A DNA stretch of 64,000 bases. Source: Mesorhizobium sp. WSM3860 (lineage in GTDB: Bacteria > Pseudomonadota > Alphaproteobacteria > Rhizobiales > Rhizobiaceae). This document shows positions 18,709 to 28,059 of this stretch, in pieces (position 1 is the first letter of the stretch; every line of letters starts with the position of its first letter). The stretch spans positions 62,001 to 126,000 of the forward strand of contig NZ_NSGF01000008.1 in the NCBI RefSeq assembly GCF_002294995.1, in the 5' to 3' direction. The position numbers and the translations under genes are program-made. Under the pieces are notes generated by a model. The model did no database searches. It worked only from the letters and a program-made list of their open reading frames with translations, and was not told the DNA's origin.

Positions 18709-20959
18709 GGCTGGGCTCCCCCGTAAGCAGCTTGCCGAGGAGACCAAAATGCCGGCGCCAGGCCTCGCCGCCATCGGGCGCCGGCGTCAGACCAGCGGGC
18801 AGGCTCGCCCTTCGGCCGAGCACGGCCTCGATCAGGCGGCGGCGCTCCATGCTGTCGAGATTGGAAAAGACGCGGCGCAGCAGCGGCAGATGCGCAACGA
18901 AGGCTTCCTCGTCCAGCGATGCCAGCCAGGCATCGACGGCACCGCGCAGCCCCTCGTCATAGATCAGCCTCTGGCCGGCGCCGCTGAAGAAGCCTTCGAA
19001 AAAGGCGGCGGCATCGATGACCGGCGTTCCGGGCGACAGCCGCTTTGCCAAGAGGTCGGCCGTGGCCTCGGCGGAGAGGTGCCCGGCCTCGTAGAGCAGA
19101 TGTGCGGCGCAGCCGGCGACGAGCGCCGTCGAGCGCGACGAATCGAGCACGGCCGCAAGGCCGTTCCGCCAGGCATCCAGGACATGCTCGTCCGGCTCGA
19201 CCAGCTTGATCGCCTCGTCGGCCTTGCGCAGCGCCGCCATCAGCGCCGCGGCGGCCTGCGCGTCGAGATCGCGCGCGGCGTAAGGCAGCGCGATCGCGCC
19301 TTCGATGACCAGCCGCTCCAAGAGGCCGGCAAGGCGCTGCGTCTCGGTCGTGCGCGCTTCGCCATAGCGGATGATGTCGGCAAGCGGCGGCACCGACGCC
19401 AGGAGCTCCTGGCATTCGCTGCTATGCGCCGCCTTCTCCTCAAGCGCGGCGAGGCCGGCTGCGGACGCCTCGCTCAAGGCGGCGGTGATCGCGCTTTGCA
19501 CCAGCGTGGCCAGAGCATCGAGCGTCGAAGCGGCGCCGATCATCTGGACAAGGCGGCCGTTGGCGGCCTTCTCGATTGTCGGTCCGTAGATCAGGTTTTC
19601 GACCAGGCGCACGGCATATTCCGGCTGCCAGGCCAGCATCCAGCGCTCACGGAACGTGCCGCGGCTACGGCCGACGTCCGTCAGCCTGCCCCAGTTCACG
19701 CCGAGCACGTTCAGCCGGTGCAGAAGCGTCGACCGAAAGAGGCCGCTTTCGCTGCGCAGGTCGAGCGAGAGCTCGCGCTCCAGTGCTTCAGGCTTGAGCC
19801 GCGCGGCCTTCTGGTTGCGCTGCAGGTCGTCGATCAGCGGCGCGAGCGGCGTGTCGGCTGGAATCTCGCCGACATCGGCGCCGAGCAGCAGCTCGGCCTC
19901 GACCATCTTCCACAGCAAGGCCTCGCCGTTGAAAAGCGCCGCGATGGAGGCCTCGCGCAGTTCCTCGAAACCCGGCTTCGGGCGCTCGCGCAAGGCGGCA
20001 AGCGCCCGCGCCAGACGCTCCGCCTCGATCAGCGAGGCGGTTGAAATCATATGGCCCTTCGCCCTGAGAACCGAAGCGATCCGCGCGAGCCACAGCACCG
20101 AAGCGTCATCCTGGCCACGCGTCTGCCACAGGTGCTTGCACCAGCCCGGCGCGACGACACCGGCGCCATAGCCATAGCCCAGCGCCAGCCGCGGGCCGGT
20201 CCATGGGGCGAAGGTCATCGTGGTCTTGCGCCGGCCGATGCCTTTGAGCAGTGCCTGGTCGCTCTTTTGCGTATGCGCAGCTTGCAGGGCGGGCACATGC
20301 CAGGCGCCGCAGACGACGGCCAGCGGCCCGTAGATTTCTTTCCGCGCAGCGGCGATCTCCAGCCGCATATGCGCCTCGCGCATGGCCTCGAATTTGCCAA
20401 TGGCCGTCTCGCCGTCGCGCAGCGTCGTCATCGCGTCGGCGATGGCAGCGAAGATCGGCCCGGGCGCGGGATTCTGCTCGATGATATCGGACCACCAGCT
20501 TTCGCCGTCCTCATAGCCGGCGGCGCGCGCCAAGGTGCCGATCGGATCAAGGATCCGCGAGCTTACTTCGCCCTGCTCTTCGGTGGCCTCCGGTTCGTCC
20601 GCATCGGCGTCGGTCGACCCCTCGGGCCCTTGGTCGGCAAGCCGCGCGGCGGATGGCAGGTCGATGAAACGCAGCGCCGCCTTGTTGGCGACGGCCCACA
20701 GCGCCGCCTGATATTCGGGAGAGAATTCGGCGAAGGGCCAGAAACGCGTCGCGGCGGGATCGTCCTCGGGATAGCAAAGCAGCGCCACCGGCGGCTTCAT
20801 GTCCGGGCTGGCAAGCAGCGGCAGCAAGGGCGAGGCATCCACCGGCCCCTCGATCAGCACGGCGGCCGGCCGCAACTCCTGCAACGCTTCAACCAGGCTC
20901 GCGGCCGAGCCCGGCCCGTGATGGCGAATGCCGAAATAGCTGATGCCGCCTTGCGTCAT
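18701..20959 (-). CDS. DUF5682-like protein with a possible TIKI/TraB-like N-terminal domain
   Basis: 752 residues, mostly helical after residue 300. The N-terminus reads ISYFGIRHHGPGSAASL with VLIEGP at 35-40, and a second motif VCGAWHVPAL at 216-225. This GxxH..EG..GxxH spacing is reminiscent of the TraB/TIKI/ChaN/EreA superfamily (inference). Residues 110-135 are acidic and low-complexity. It lies 3 bp after the AAA ATPase gene. Members of this family occur beside MoxR and VWA genes; the biochemical role is unknown. The family name is assigned from recall of the cassette, not a search. Confidence 0.75.
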   Translation of the reverse strand: MTQGGISYFGIRHHGPGSAASLVEALQELRPAAVLIEGPVDASPLLPLLASPDMKPPVALLCYPEDDPAATRFWPFAEFSPEYQAALWAVANKAALRFIDLPSAARLADQGPEGSTDADADEPEATEEQGEVSSRILDPIGTLARAAGYEDGESWWSDIIEQNPAPGPIFAAIADAMTTLRDGETAIGKFEAMREAHMRLEIAAARKEIYGPLAVVCGAWHVPALQAAHTQKSDQALLKGIGRRKTTMTFAPWTGPRLALGYGYGAGVVAPGWCKHLWQTRGQDDASVLWLARIASVLRAKGHMISTASLIEAERLARALAALRERPKPGFEELREASIAALFNGEALLWKMVEAELLLGADVGEIPADTPLAPLIDDLQRNQKAARLKPEALERELSLDLRSESGLFRSTLLHRLNVLGVNWGRLTDVGRSRGTFRERWMLAWQPEYAVRLVENLIYGPTIEKAANGRLVQMIGAASTLDALATLVQSAITAALSEASAAGLAALEEKAAHSSECQELLASVPPLADIIRYGEARTTETQRLAGLLERLVIEGAIALPYAARDLDAQAAAALMAALRKADEAIKLVEPDEHVLDAWRNGLAAVLDSSRSTALVAGCAAHLLYEAGHLSAEATADLLAKRLSPGTPVIDAAAFFEGFFSGAGQRLIYDEGLRGAVDAWLASLDEEAFVAHLPLLRRVFSNLDSMERRRLIEAVLGRRASLPAGLTPAPDGGEAWRRHFGLLGKLLTGEPSHG

Positions 20960-20962
20960 GGC

Positions 20963-22042
20963 TCAAATGGCTGCGTTGAGGGCCGCGTAGTAACCGGCAT
21001 AGTCCGGCCGCTTCTTCAGCACCGTCTCGAGGTATTCCTCGAGCACGACCTTGTCCTGGACCGGGTCCTTGACGATGGCGCCGACCAGGCTCGGCGCCAG
21101 GCCTTCGGCGTGGAGCTTGCCGCCGTCGAACCAGGCCGCCTGGCTGAGGCCGCTGATCATCGTCGCGATGGCCTCGGCGGTGGAGAGCGAGCCCGACGGC
21201 GTCTTCAGCGTCACCTTGCCGTCGGCGGTCGCGCCGGAGCGCAGCTCACGGAAAATGGTAAGCACCCGCGCAATCTCCTCGCCGACGTTTTTCGGCACCG
21301 GCAGGTCCAGTCCGCCGGCCATCTCGCCGACGCGCCGGGACACGATCGAGACCTCTTCCGCCATGTCCCCCGGCAGCGGCAGCACCACGACATTGAAACG
21401 GCGCTTCAGCGCCGAGGAGAGTTCGTTGACGCCCTTGTCGCGATTGTTGGCGGTGGCGATGATGTTGAAGCCGCGTTGCGCGTAGATCGAGGTGTTCAGC
21501 TCCGGCACCGGCATCATCTTTTCGGACAGCACGGTGATCAGCGTGTCCTGCACATCGGAGCCCATGCGCGTCAGTTCCTCGAGGCGGCAGAGCTTGCCTT
21601 CCTGCATGGCGCGGTAGAGCGGCGTCGGCACCAGCGCCTCCTGGCTCGGCCCCTTTGCCAGGAGCTGCGCATAGTTCCAGCCATAGCGGATCTGGTTCTC
21701 GTCGGTGCCGGCCGTGCATTGCACGATCAGGGTCGAGTTTCCCATGATGGCGCCGGCGAGATGTTCCGAGACCCAGGACTTCGCCGTTCCCGGCACGCCG
21801 AGCAGGAGCAGCGCCCGGTCGGTCGCGAGGGTCGCCACCGCGGTTTCCATCAACTGCCGACGTCCGACATATTTCGGAGTGATAAGCGTGCCGTCGCTCG
21901 CCTTGCCGCCCATCAGGTAGGTGAGGACGGCCTTGGGCGACAAGCTCCAACCGGCAGGCTTCTGGCGGTCGTCGTCGCGCGCGAGCGCCTGCAGTTCGGA
22001 GGCATAGACCTGCTCGGCCGGAAGGCGGATGGCTGCGTTCAT
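20963..22042 (-). CDS. MoxR-type AAA+ ATPase
   Basis: 359 residues. Walker A is GVPGTAKS (82-89), where Ala replaces the usual Gly before Lys. The Walker B region is LCRLEE (151-156), with Glu in place of the usual Asp. Sensor 1 is NIIATANN (193-200) and the arginine finger region is LKRRF (212-216). The start at 22042 follows GGAGAAG. MoxR ATPases remodel or load metal into partner proteins with VWA co-chaperones, and both VWA and a putative target lie in the same operon. Confidence 0.88.
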   Translation of the reverse strand: MNAAIRLPAEQVYASELQALARDDDRQKPAGWSLSPKAVLTYLMGGKASDGTLITPKYVGRRQLMETAVATLATDRALLLLGVPGTAKSWVSEHLAGAIMGNSTLIVQCTAGTDENQIRYGWNYAQLLAKGPSQEALVPTPLYRAMQEGKLCRLEELTRMGSDVQDTLITVLSEKMMPVPELNTSIYAQRGFNIIATANNRDKGVNELSSALKRRFNVVVLPLPGDMAEEVSIVSRRVGEMAGGLDLPVPKNVGEEIARVLTIFRELRSGATADGKVTLKTPSGSLSTAEAIATMISGLSQAAWFDGGKLHAEGLAPSLVGAIVKDPVQDKVVLEEYLETVLKKRPDYAGYYAALNAAI

Positions 22043-22061
22043 GCGATCTTCTCCGGGTTGA

Positions 22062-23507
22062 TCATCTGTCGGATTGGGAAGGGTTTCCGGCCAGCGCCGC
22101 GTTGAGCCGCAGCAGACCGAGCGATGGGGACGCGGGCGACAGGCCGGCGGCGACCACCTCGTCGATCAAATTTTCCGCCGTCTCCGGATTGGCCAGAAAG
22201 CCTATGGTTTCGAGAGACTGCTCGGCGCTTCGTTTCATGACGTCGTTGTCACCCGAGATGGCCGAACGCAGCGCTGGAATCGTCTTGCTCTTTGCGAGGT
22301 CGCTCCATTCCAGCCAGCCTGCTTCCGCGCCTTCGACCAGGTTGAGCGCTGCCAGATTTTGCCCGTCATCCAGGATCTGCCTGATCAGGACACGCTTCCT
22401 GCCGCCGTCCAGACGCAACATGAGCTGGAGGACGCGAAGCGCCAGCCTGCCGCCAGCCGCGACAAGCAAATCCGCCAGACAGGCCACCGCCGCATCGCTG
22501 CCGGACACTGCGATCATTCGAACCAGAAAGAGATCGGCACCGTCATCGACGCCGAACTGCCATGCGCCAATGAAATCGGGTTCTGTCTTGCCGAAGCGAG
22601 CAACGAGATCGCCGAAGTAACAGGATGCGAACAGGTCGGCGCGACGCGCTTGTTGCGCAGGCGACTTGGGTTTTATAGGGGTGTAGGTGGTGCGGCGGCG
22701 GATAAATCCTGATTTGCCCTCCTCGATGAAACCGGCGAGCTCGGCTATCGGATCTTCCGACCCGCCATCCGCTTGAGTGCCACGTTCACCTAACCTTGCC
22801 AGGAGCCGGCCGGCCATTTCGCGCACCTTGCCTGAGCGATCGGCGGACAGGTTCTTCAGAAACGGAACGTCATCGGCACTCAAGCCGAAGCGCATCAGTT
22901 CCACGAGCGCAAGCCTGATCTCCGCCGGCTCGCTTGCTCCCTTGGTGTCAATCAACGTCCGCGCCAAGGCAGGCATGGTGCGCCGCAATTCGACCAAAGC
23001 TGCACGGCGCGCGGCAGGATAAAAATCATCCCAGGTTTCAGCGGTGAGTTGTCCTCGTCGGGACTGCCTGTCGCCATCCGCGCCTGCTTGCCAGTCGACC
23101 CAGGGAGCATAGATGTCTGGGCTTTCCTGATCCGACGCAGCGGGCATCCAATCCATCGGATGCAGCACGAAGCCTCGGCTGGCGACGAGTGTGGCCACGC
23201 GGGCCTTGAGCCTCGCATCAGCGGCGTATTTCAATGCGGCACGCAGCAGCGGCCGCAGCCGATCAGGAAGCATCGGCAGCGCGAGCACCGGCAGTGGCGG
23301 ACGGCGTTTCAAGGTTTTGGGCGCCGCCGGCCGAAGCGCGACATCCAGCGCTTGCGCGGCGATCGCCAAGAGCCGACGTTCCTGCTCGTCCGAGTTGGAG
23401 GCAGCCGCGAATTCCTTCCATTCGACGGGAGCCAATTCGAAAGCGGCGCCGCCCGATATCCAGCCGTCGCGCAGCCTCGCCAGCCCTGCCTGCTCGAGCT
23501 CGTTCAT
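22062..23507 (-). CDS. DUF5691-like HEAT-repeat protein of the cassette
   Basis: 481 residues, no catalytic motif recognised. Most of the chain consists of alpha-helical pairs resembling HEAT repeats (for example PEIRLALVELMRFGLSADDVPFLKNLSADRSGKVREMAGRLLARLG-like stretches, shown only in part). The start at 23507 overlaps the SWIM gene stop by 4 bp (ATGA), so it is translationally coupled. It lies 19 bp upstream of the AAA gene. Probable scaffold or adaptor for the complex (inference). Confidence 0.7.
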   Translation of the reverse strand: MNELEQAGLARLRDGWISGGAAFELAPVEWKEFAAASNSDEQERRLLAIAAQALDVALRPAAPKTLKRRPPLPVLALPMLPDRLRPLLRAALKYAADARLKARVATLVASRGFVLHPMDWMPAASDQESPDIYAPWVDWQAGADGDRQSRRGQLTAETWDDFYPAARRAALVELRRTMPALARTLIDTKGASEPAEIRLALVELMRFGLSADDVPFLKNLSADRSGKVREMAGRLLARLGERGTQADGGSEDPIAELAGFIEEGKSGFIRRRTTYTPIKPKSPAQQARRADLFASCYFGDLVARFGKTEPDFIGAWQFGVDDGADLFLVRMIAVSGSDAAVACLADLLVAAGGRLALRVLQLMLRLDGGRKRVLIRQILDDGQNLAALNLVEGAEAGWLEWSDLAKSKTIPALRSAISGDNDVMKRSAEQSLETIGFLANPETAENLIDEVVAAGLSPASPSLGLLRLNAALAGNPSQSDR

Positions 23508-24904
23508 GAGAGATCGAGCCTTCCGATGTTGCTTTGCGAGGCCAGAAGCTCGAGCCTGGCGCCGTTCCACAGCGCTGCCGTGACTTCCAAATCGAGGCCA
23601 AGCAAGGTCTGGTTGACGGAGCCTGCGACAGGCAGGGCGATGCCATGCGGATCGTTCGCCGCCTGCCACCAGGCGCCATCCTTCTCATCCAGCGCGATCG
23701 CGCCCGCCGGCAGGAGGATCGGCCAGTCGGACAGCCACGGCGCGCCGTCCTGGAAAGCTGCATAGGCGGCCAGCGGATCGCCGGCAGCGTTCAGTGCGAA
23801 ATCGGGCCAATTGCCGGGCGACGCATCGCCTAAGCGTTCTGCGACTAGTGCGCGAAGCGGAACTCGGGACGGATAGAAGACGAGCCTCGCCTTGAAGCGG
23901 TCGCCCGGCGCGAAGGCGCCGGAGCGACGCCCGGCCGAGGCCGGGAAGAAATCGAGCAGGACGGCAAATCGTGGAGTTGGGCTTTTCAGGTCGAGCAGCC
24001 AGGTGGCGTGGCTGACCAGGCCGTCGCGGCGCGTCTCGATCTTCTCTCCCAGCACCTCCCAGTCGCTCTCGACCTGGACGGCATCCGGATTGGCAAGGAT
24101 CTGGTCGCGTGTCTCGGATGTCGAGACCAGGCGCTTCAGCTCGGCATCGTCGGGCGCGGCACGCCACGCCTTGGCGATGAGCACCAGCTTGCCTAGTTCC
24201 CGGATCGCGGCGTCGGGCCGCTCTTCGCTGCGCAGCGCCATCAGTTTCGCGGGCAGCTCGTCGATACGCCCGGCCAAAGCGGTCGCCTTGAGGTCGACAA
24301 GCCGTGCCGCGATGCGGCGGCAGCGTTCGCTGCTGGCGTCGACAAATCCGGCGAGGCCGAGCCGAAGCTGATCGGCAAGCCACTGATCCAATTCGTCGAG
24401 CGCTGCCGACACAGCACTTCGCGTGTCCTCGGCGCGCTTGCGCTGCGCCGCCGCGCGGCGTTCGGCGGCCGCGGCGTCTTCGATCGGGGCGCTTTGCTCG
24501 GGCCGTGCGGCCTCGTCGATGCTTTTGCCTTCAGCGCCTGCCGGCGCTGGCGTCGGCGGCTGGCCCGGCTTGCGGCGTCGCCCGAGCCAGTCATTGACCC
24601 ATTCCGGCGTCTGGTCGACGCGATCGAAGCTGGCGGGCGCGGTGGCGCCGATCCACATCAGCCCTAGTATGTGCTTGCACGGAAATTTTCGCGATGGACA
24701 GGTGCATTTGTAGCCGTGGTCGCGGGTATCGAATGCGACGCGGTAGGGATTCGATCCCGAGCCCTGGCATTCGCCCCAGATCAGGCCCAGCTGTTCGTTT
24801 GTCTCGAGGCGGGGCCAGTTCGACCGCTTGGTCAGCTTGGCGGCGGCGCCTAGCGAGGCCTGGTCGGGCGCGAGCGCCTCGATTGTTTTCAAATCCAGCT
24901 GCAA
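23504..24904 (-). CDS. SWIM zinc-finger protein, first gene of the MoxR-VWA cassette
   Basis: 466 residues. A SWIM zinc finger is visible at residues 65-80 as Cys67-x-Cys69, Cys76-x-His78 (YKCTCPSRKFPCKH). SWIM fingers bind DNA or proteins. Residues 95-160 are a charged, Pro/Ala-rich linker, and the C-terminal half is globular with no known motif. The start is TTG at 24904, with GAGGGGAG six bases upstream. It leads the operon SWIM, DUF5691, MoxR, DUF5682, VWA, all on the minus strand with gaps of 19 bp or less. Confidence 0.8.
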   Translation of the reverse strand: MQLDLKTIEALAPDQASLGAAAKLTKRSNWPRLETNEQLGLIWGECQGSGSNPYRVAFDTRDHGYKCTCPSRKFPCKHILGLMWIGATAPASFDRVDQTPEWVNDWLGRRRKPGQPPTPAPAGAEGKSIDEAARPEQSAPIEDAAAAERRAAAQRKRAEDTRSAVSAALDELDQWLADQLRLGLAGFVDASSERCRRIAARLVDLKATALAGRIDELPAKLMALRSEERPDAAIRELGKLVLIAKAWRAAPDDAELKRLVSTSETRDQILANPDAVQVESDWEVLGEKIETRRDGLVSHATWLLDLKSPTPRFAVLLDFFPASAGRRSGAFAPGDRFKARLVFYPSRVPLRALVAERLGDASPGNWPDFALNAAGDPLAAYAAFQDGAPWLSDWPILLPAGAIALDEKDGAWWQAANDPHGIALPVAGSVNQTLLGLDLEVTAALWNGARLELLASQSNIGRLDLS

Positions 24905-25078
24905 GCCGCTCCCCTCATGACCCCCGAAGCATGACGTCGCGACGATAGATACCTGTTTGCGGCGCGCTGGTGTAGCTCCAGCCGCTGAAAAGTTGGCGCC
25001 TTGTCTAACGTTGCGTTGCCCTGTTCGTCGTCAGGCGTGGACCCCACGATCAGGCTCGCATGGTGACGCCGGTTCCGC

Positions 25079-26470
25079 TCAGACGGCGCCCGCGCCACGG
25101 ACGAGATCGACGAAGCGCCGGAAGACGTCCGTATGGCGGTCGACATCGGCCGGTGATGTCGCCGGGCACATCAGGAACATGGTGTGGAACGGCGTCACCA
25201 GGATGCCTTCGTTCATGTAGAAGGCGTGCAAAAGCGTCTCGAGGTCGCCGCGGCGGCCGGCAATGACATCGGCGCCGCTGCGCGGCGGGTTCGGCATGAA
25301 CATGATCTCGGCGCGGGCGCCGACCTGCGTCACATGCCAGGGCAGCCTGTTGGCGCTGATGATGCCGCGCGCGGCCTCGGCCAGCCGCGTAGCGTTGGCG
25401 ATCATCAGGTCGAAGTTCGACGGCGTCAGCACCTCTTCCAGCACCGCGCGCATGGTGGCGACGGTCAGCGCGTTGCCGGCCAGCGTGCCGCCGATCCCGA
25501 GATGCGCTGACTGGCGCACGCGCGGATTGACCATCGGCACGATCTTCCAGAGCCGCTCGGCGATCTCCTGCGAGACGCCGAAGATGCCGGCCGGGATGCC
25601 GCCGGCGATCGCCTTGCCGGCCACCAGCATGTCGGGCTGCAGCCCGTGCAGCGCGGTGTAGCCGCCGGGGCCGCTGGAGATGGTGTGCGTCTCGTCGATG
25701 ATCAGCACCGTGCCGGTGCGGCGCGTCATCTCGCGCAGTGCGGTGTGAAAGCCTTCGGCGACCTGGATCATGCCGAAATTGGTCATCAGCGGCTCGGCCA
25801 GAACGCAGGCAACGTCGCCATGCGAAAGCGCTTCTTCCAGCGCCGCCACATCGTTGAACTCGACCACCCGGGAGACAGCGGCATGGTCGACGCCGTTCGG
25901 GTGGATCATGTTGCGCATGCCGATGCGGCCGTCGCGGATCTCGACATGCGCCTCCTCGACACCGCCGTGATAGCAGCCGGAAAAGACCAGCACCTTGTCG
26001 CGCCCGGTGATCATGCGGGCTATGCGGATGGCGCCGCGATTGGCGTCGGTGGCCGAGGTGGTCAGCGTCCAGTAAGGCAGGCCGAAGCGCCGCGCGAGCT
26101 CCGCGCCGACCCAGAGACTGTCCTCGGTGGGCAGCATCATCGTCGTGCCGTTCTGCAATTGGTGGAGCGCCGCGCGCGTCACCGCCTCGGGCGCATGGCC
26201 GCACATCCCACCGGTGTCGCCAAGCGCGAAATCGACATAGTCGTGGCCGTCGATGTCGCGGATATGCGCGCCGCGCGCCGACGCGGCATAGACCGGGAAG
26301 CCGCCGGCCCAGCGACGCATCCAGTGCGACGGCCCGCCATAGAGGAAGTGCTTCTTGCCCTGCTCCCACGCCCCCGCCGAGTGCGGGTGCGTGTCGAGGA
26401 ATCGCGCCTGCTCCCGGTCGAGCAGATGCTCAATCGTGCTGGTTTGCAAATCGTTTTTGCTGGCAGCCAT
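25079..26470 (-). CDS. class III PLP-dependent aminotransferase
   Basis: 463 residues, fold type I, subgroup III (GSA-aminomutase / omega-transaminase type). The PLP lysine lies in DMLVAGKAIAGGIPAG, the pyridine-binding Asp in LIIDETHT, and the phosphate-binding region in TSATDANRGAIRIAR. The start at 26470 (MAASKNDLQT) is chosen over an ATG at 26500. It is divergent from a frameshifted IclR gene, which presumably regulated it. The amino donor is unknown. Confidence 0.87.
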   Translation of the reverse strand: MAASKNDLQTSTIEHLLDREQARFLDTHPHSAGAWEQGKKHFLYGGPSHWMRRWAGGFPVYAASARGAHIRDIDGHDYVDFALGDTGGMCGHAPEAVTRAALHQLQNGTTMMLPTEDSLWVGAELARRFGLPYWTLTTSATDANRGAIRIARMITGRDKVLVFSGCYHGGVEEAHVEIRDGRIGMRNMIHPNGVDHAAVSRVVEFNDVAALEEALSHGDVACVLAEPLMTNFGMIQVAEGFHTALREMTRRTGTVLIIDETHTISSGPGGYTALHGLQPDMLVAGKAIAGGIPAGIFGVSQEIAERLWKIVPMVNPRVRQSAHLGIGGTLAGNALTVATMRAVLEEVLTPSNFDLMIANATRLAEAARGIISANRLPWHVTQVGARAEIMFMPNPPRSGADVIAGRRGDLETLLHAFYMNEGILVTPFHTMFLMCPATSPADVDRHTDVFRRFVDLVRGAGAV

Positions 26471-26590
26471 CACAGCGCTGAACTCTCCATTGCGCCGCAA
26501 AAATCCGGGCGCTAACCGCTCTTATGCCGGTTCACTATTTGAACCTTTGTTTTGCATGCTATAGTCAGACTGTAGACTGGATTGGCGGCT

Positions 26591-26610
26591 GTCAAGTTAA
26601 TTCACATGCG
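26591..26610 (+). promoter_or_regulatory. shared catabolic operator-like motif, copy A
   Basis: GTCAAGTTAATTCACATGCG, 22 bp upstream of the frameshifted IclR gene. It matches copies at 32407-32429 and 40234-40258 over GTCAAG..TAATTC(A/G)CA(T/C)G. Probably a regulator-binding site overlapping a promoter (inference from recurrence). Confidence 0.5.
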
Positions 26611-26631
26611 AAGTATATCGGCGGATGTTCC

Positions 26632-27377
26632 ATGAGCACGGTGGGCAAGGCGGTGTCGCTGCTGGAGCTTTTCACGCTGCGCGAGCCGGAGATCGGGCTC
26701 TCCGACCTCGCCCGCCGCGCCGGCCTCGACAAGGCTACCACCCGGCGCCTCCTGATGGCGCTTGCCGCCCATCGGCTGATCGAGCAGGAACCGGGGAGCC
26801 GCCGCTACCGGCTGGGCGCCGGCCTGTCGCGGCTCGCGCGCATCCGCGATGCGCATTTCCCTTCGTGCGGCTCGCCGCGCCGGTGGTCCGGGAGTTGGCG
26901 CTCGAGACCGGCGAGACGGTACATCTGTCTGAATTCAGCGCCGGCGCGCTGCTCACGGTGCTTGTCGAATTGTCGGCCAAGGCCAACCGTGTCAATGTCG
27001 ATGTCGGCCAGGTGCTGCCGCTGCACGGCACGGCATCGGGCATCGCCTTCCTTGCCGCGTCGCGTCTGGAAGTGGTCGGCGCCTATCTTGAGAAGCCCTT
27101 GCAGGCCTTCACCGCGCATACGATGACCGGGCCGAACACGCTGGCCAAAGCCATCGCGTTTGCCGCGGCAAGCGGCTATTCACGCAGTTCGCAGGGCTTT
27201 GAGGACGGCGTGCACAGCATAGGTGCGGCGATCCTCGGCGCTGACGGCCAGCCGGTCGGCACGCTGTCGATCGCCTCCCCTGTCTCGCGCGTCGACGACG
27301 CGGTCGCGGCCAGCCAGGGCGAGGCGGCGATCAGGGCGGCGCGGCTGATCTCGGCGCGGCTGACCGGCGAGGCATAA
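26632..27377 (+). pseudogene. IclR family regulator, frameshifted
   Basis: A full-length IclR regulator when one frameshift is bridged. The first about 76 residues (MSTVGKAVSLLELF, DLARRAGLDKATTRRLL winged helix) are in one frame, and the ligand-binding half (LAAPVVRELALETGETVHLSEFS onward) is in another. The break lies at the CCC of 26859-26861, where the intact paralogue at 32455 implies one more C (REAQFPFLRMAAP). Read as is, the product ends at 27126 with a nonsense tail. Either the gene is recently inactivated or this is a base-calling error in a C run. Confidence 0.85.
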
Positions 27378-27407
27378 CTCATTTCCACCGTTGCGGCGAA
27401 AAAATGA

Positions 27408-27479
27408 TCAGCTGCTGCCGGCGTGGTCCCCATGGCAGGTGGCGTCGTGGCCCAGCTTCTCCGAGCCCGACTTCACCAT
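27408..27479 (-). CDS. possible 23-residue small protein
   Basis: ATG at 27479 preceded by GGAGGAGGCAG, an excellent ribosome site, followed by 23 codons ending CHGDHAGSS and TGA. It lies 67 bp downstream of the VOC gene on the same strand. Small, Cys/His-containing and of no known family. It may equally be a remnant of a longer gene. Confidence 0.25.
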   Translation of the reverse strand: MVKSGSEKLGHDATCHGDHAGSS

Positions 27480-27545
27480 CTGCCTCCTCCGCGAATTGCT
27501 TCGCGTTCCGCAGCCCGGCGGATTTCGCGGTCGAATTCCTCACCG

Positions 27546-27932
27546 TCAAACACCGTCCTGGTAAAGTTCGATCGGGAGTCCATCGGGATCGGCGATGAAG
27601 GTAAACAATCGTCCCGTGTAGGGATCTGTTCGGATGGGCTCCACCTCGACGCCTCGTGACCGAAGCAGCCCAGCTGTTGCCTCTACCGAGGCGACCGCGA
27701 ATGCAACATGTCTCAATCCACAGGCTTCGGGCCTGCTGGGCCGGCTTGGCGGATCTGGGAAACTGAACAACTCGAGCTGGATGGGGCCATGGCGCAAATC
27801 GCACTTCCAAGACTGCCTTTCGGGGCGCCAGTTTTCGGCAAGAACGACGAAACCGAGCTTGTTCGTGTAGAACTGCTTGGAGGTCTCATAGTCACTGCAG
27901 ATGATTGCGACATGATGGACAGCCAGGAGCAT
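27546..27932 (-). CDS. VOC family (glyoxalase-like) protein
   Basis: 128 residues forming one vicinal-oxygen-chelate unit with two beta-alpha-beta-beta-beta halves: VHHVAIICSDYETSKQFYT at the N-terminus, LRHVAFAVASVEAT in the middle and FIADPDGLPIELYQ at the end. Likely metal ligands are His8 (HHVAI), a His in GLRHVAF and Glu in PIELYQ. It resembles the YaeR-type lactoylglutathione lyase group. The start at 27932 follows TGAGG. Substrate unknown. Confidence 0.8.
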   Translation of the reverse strand: MLLAVHHVAIICSDYETSKQFYTNKLGFVVLAENWRPERQSWKCDLRHGPIQLELFSFPDPPSRPSRPEACGLRHVAFAVASVEATAGLLRSRGVEVEPIRTDPYTGRLFTFIADPDGLPIELYQDGV

Positions 27933-28059
27933 CAAATTGGCCTCACGTAAGCGTCGATAACGGCGATGCAGCACAGTCGCATCGGGTATGCCTTGACGCA
28001 ACTAGGTGCCGACACCGGCCTTGCCGGGTTGGGCAAGCATCTTCCCACAAAGTCCGGCC

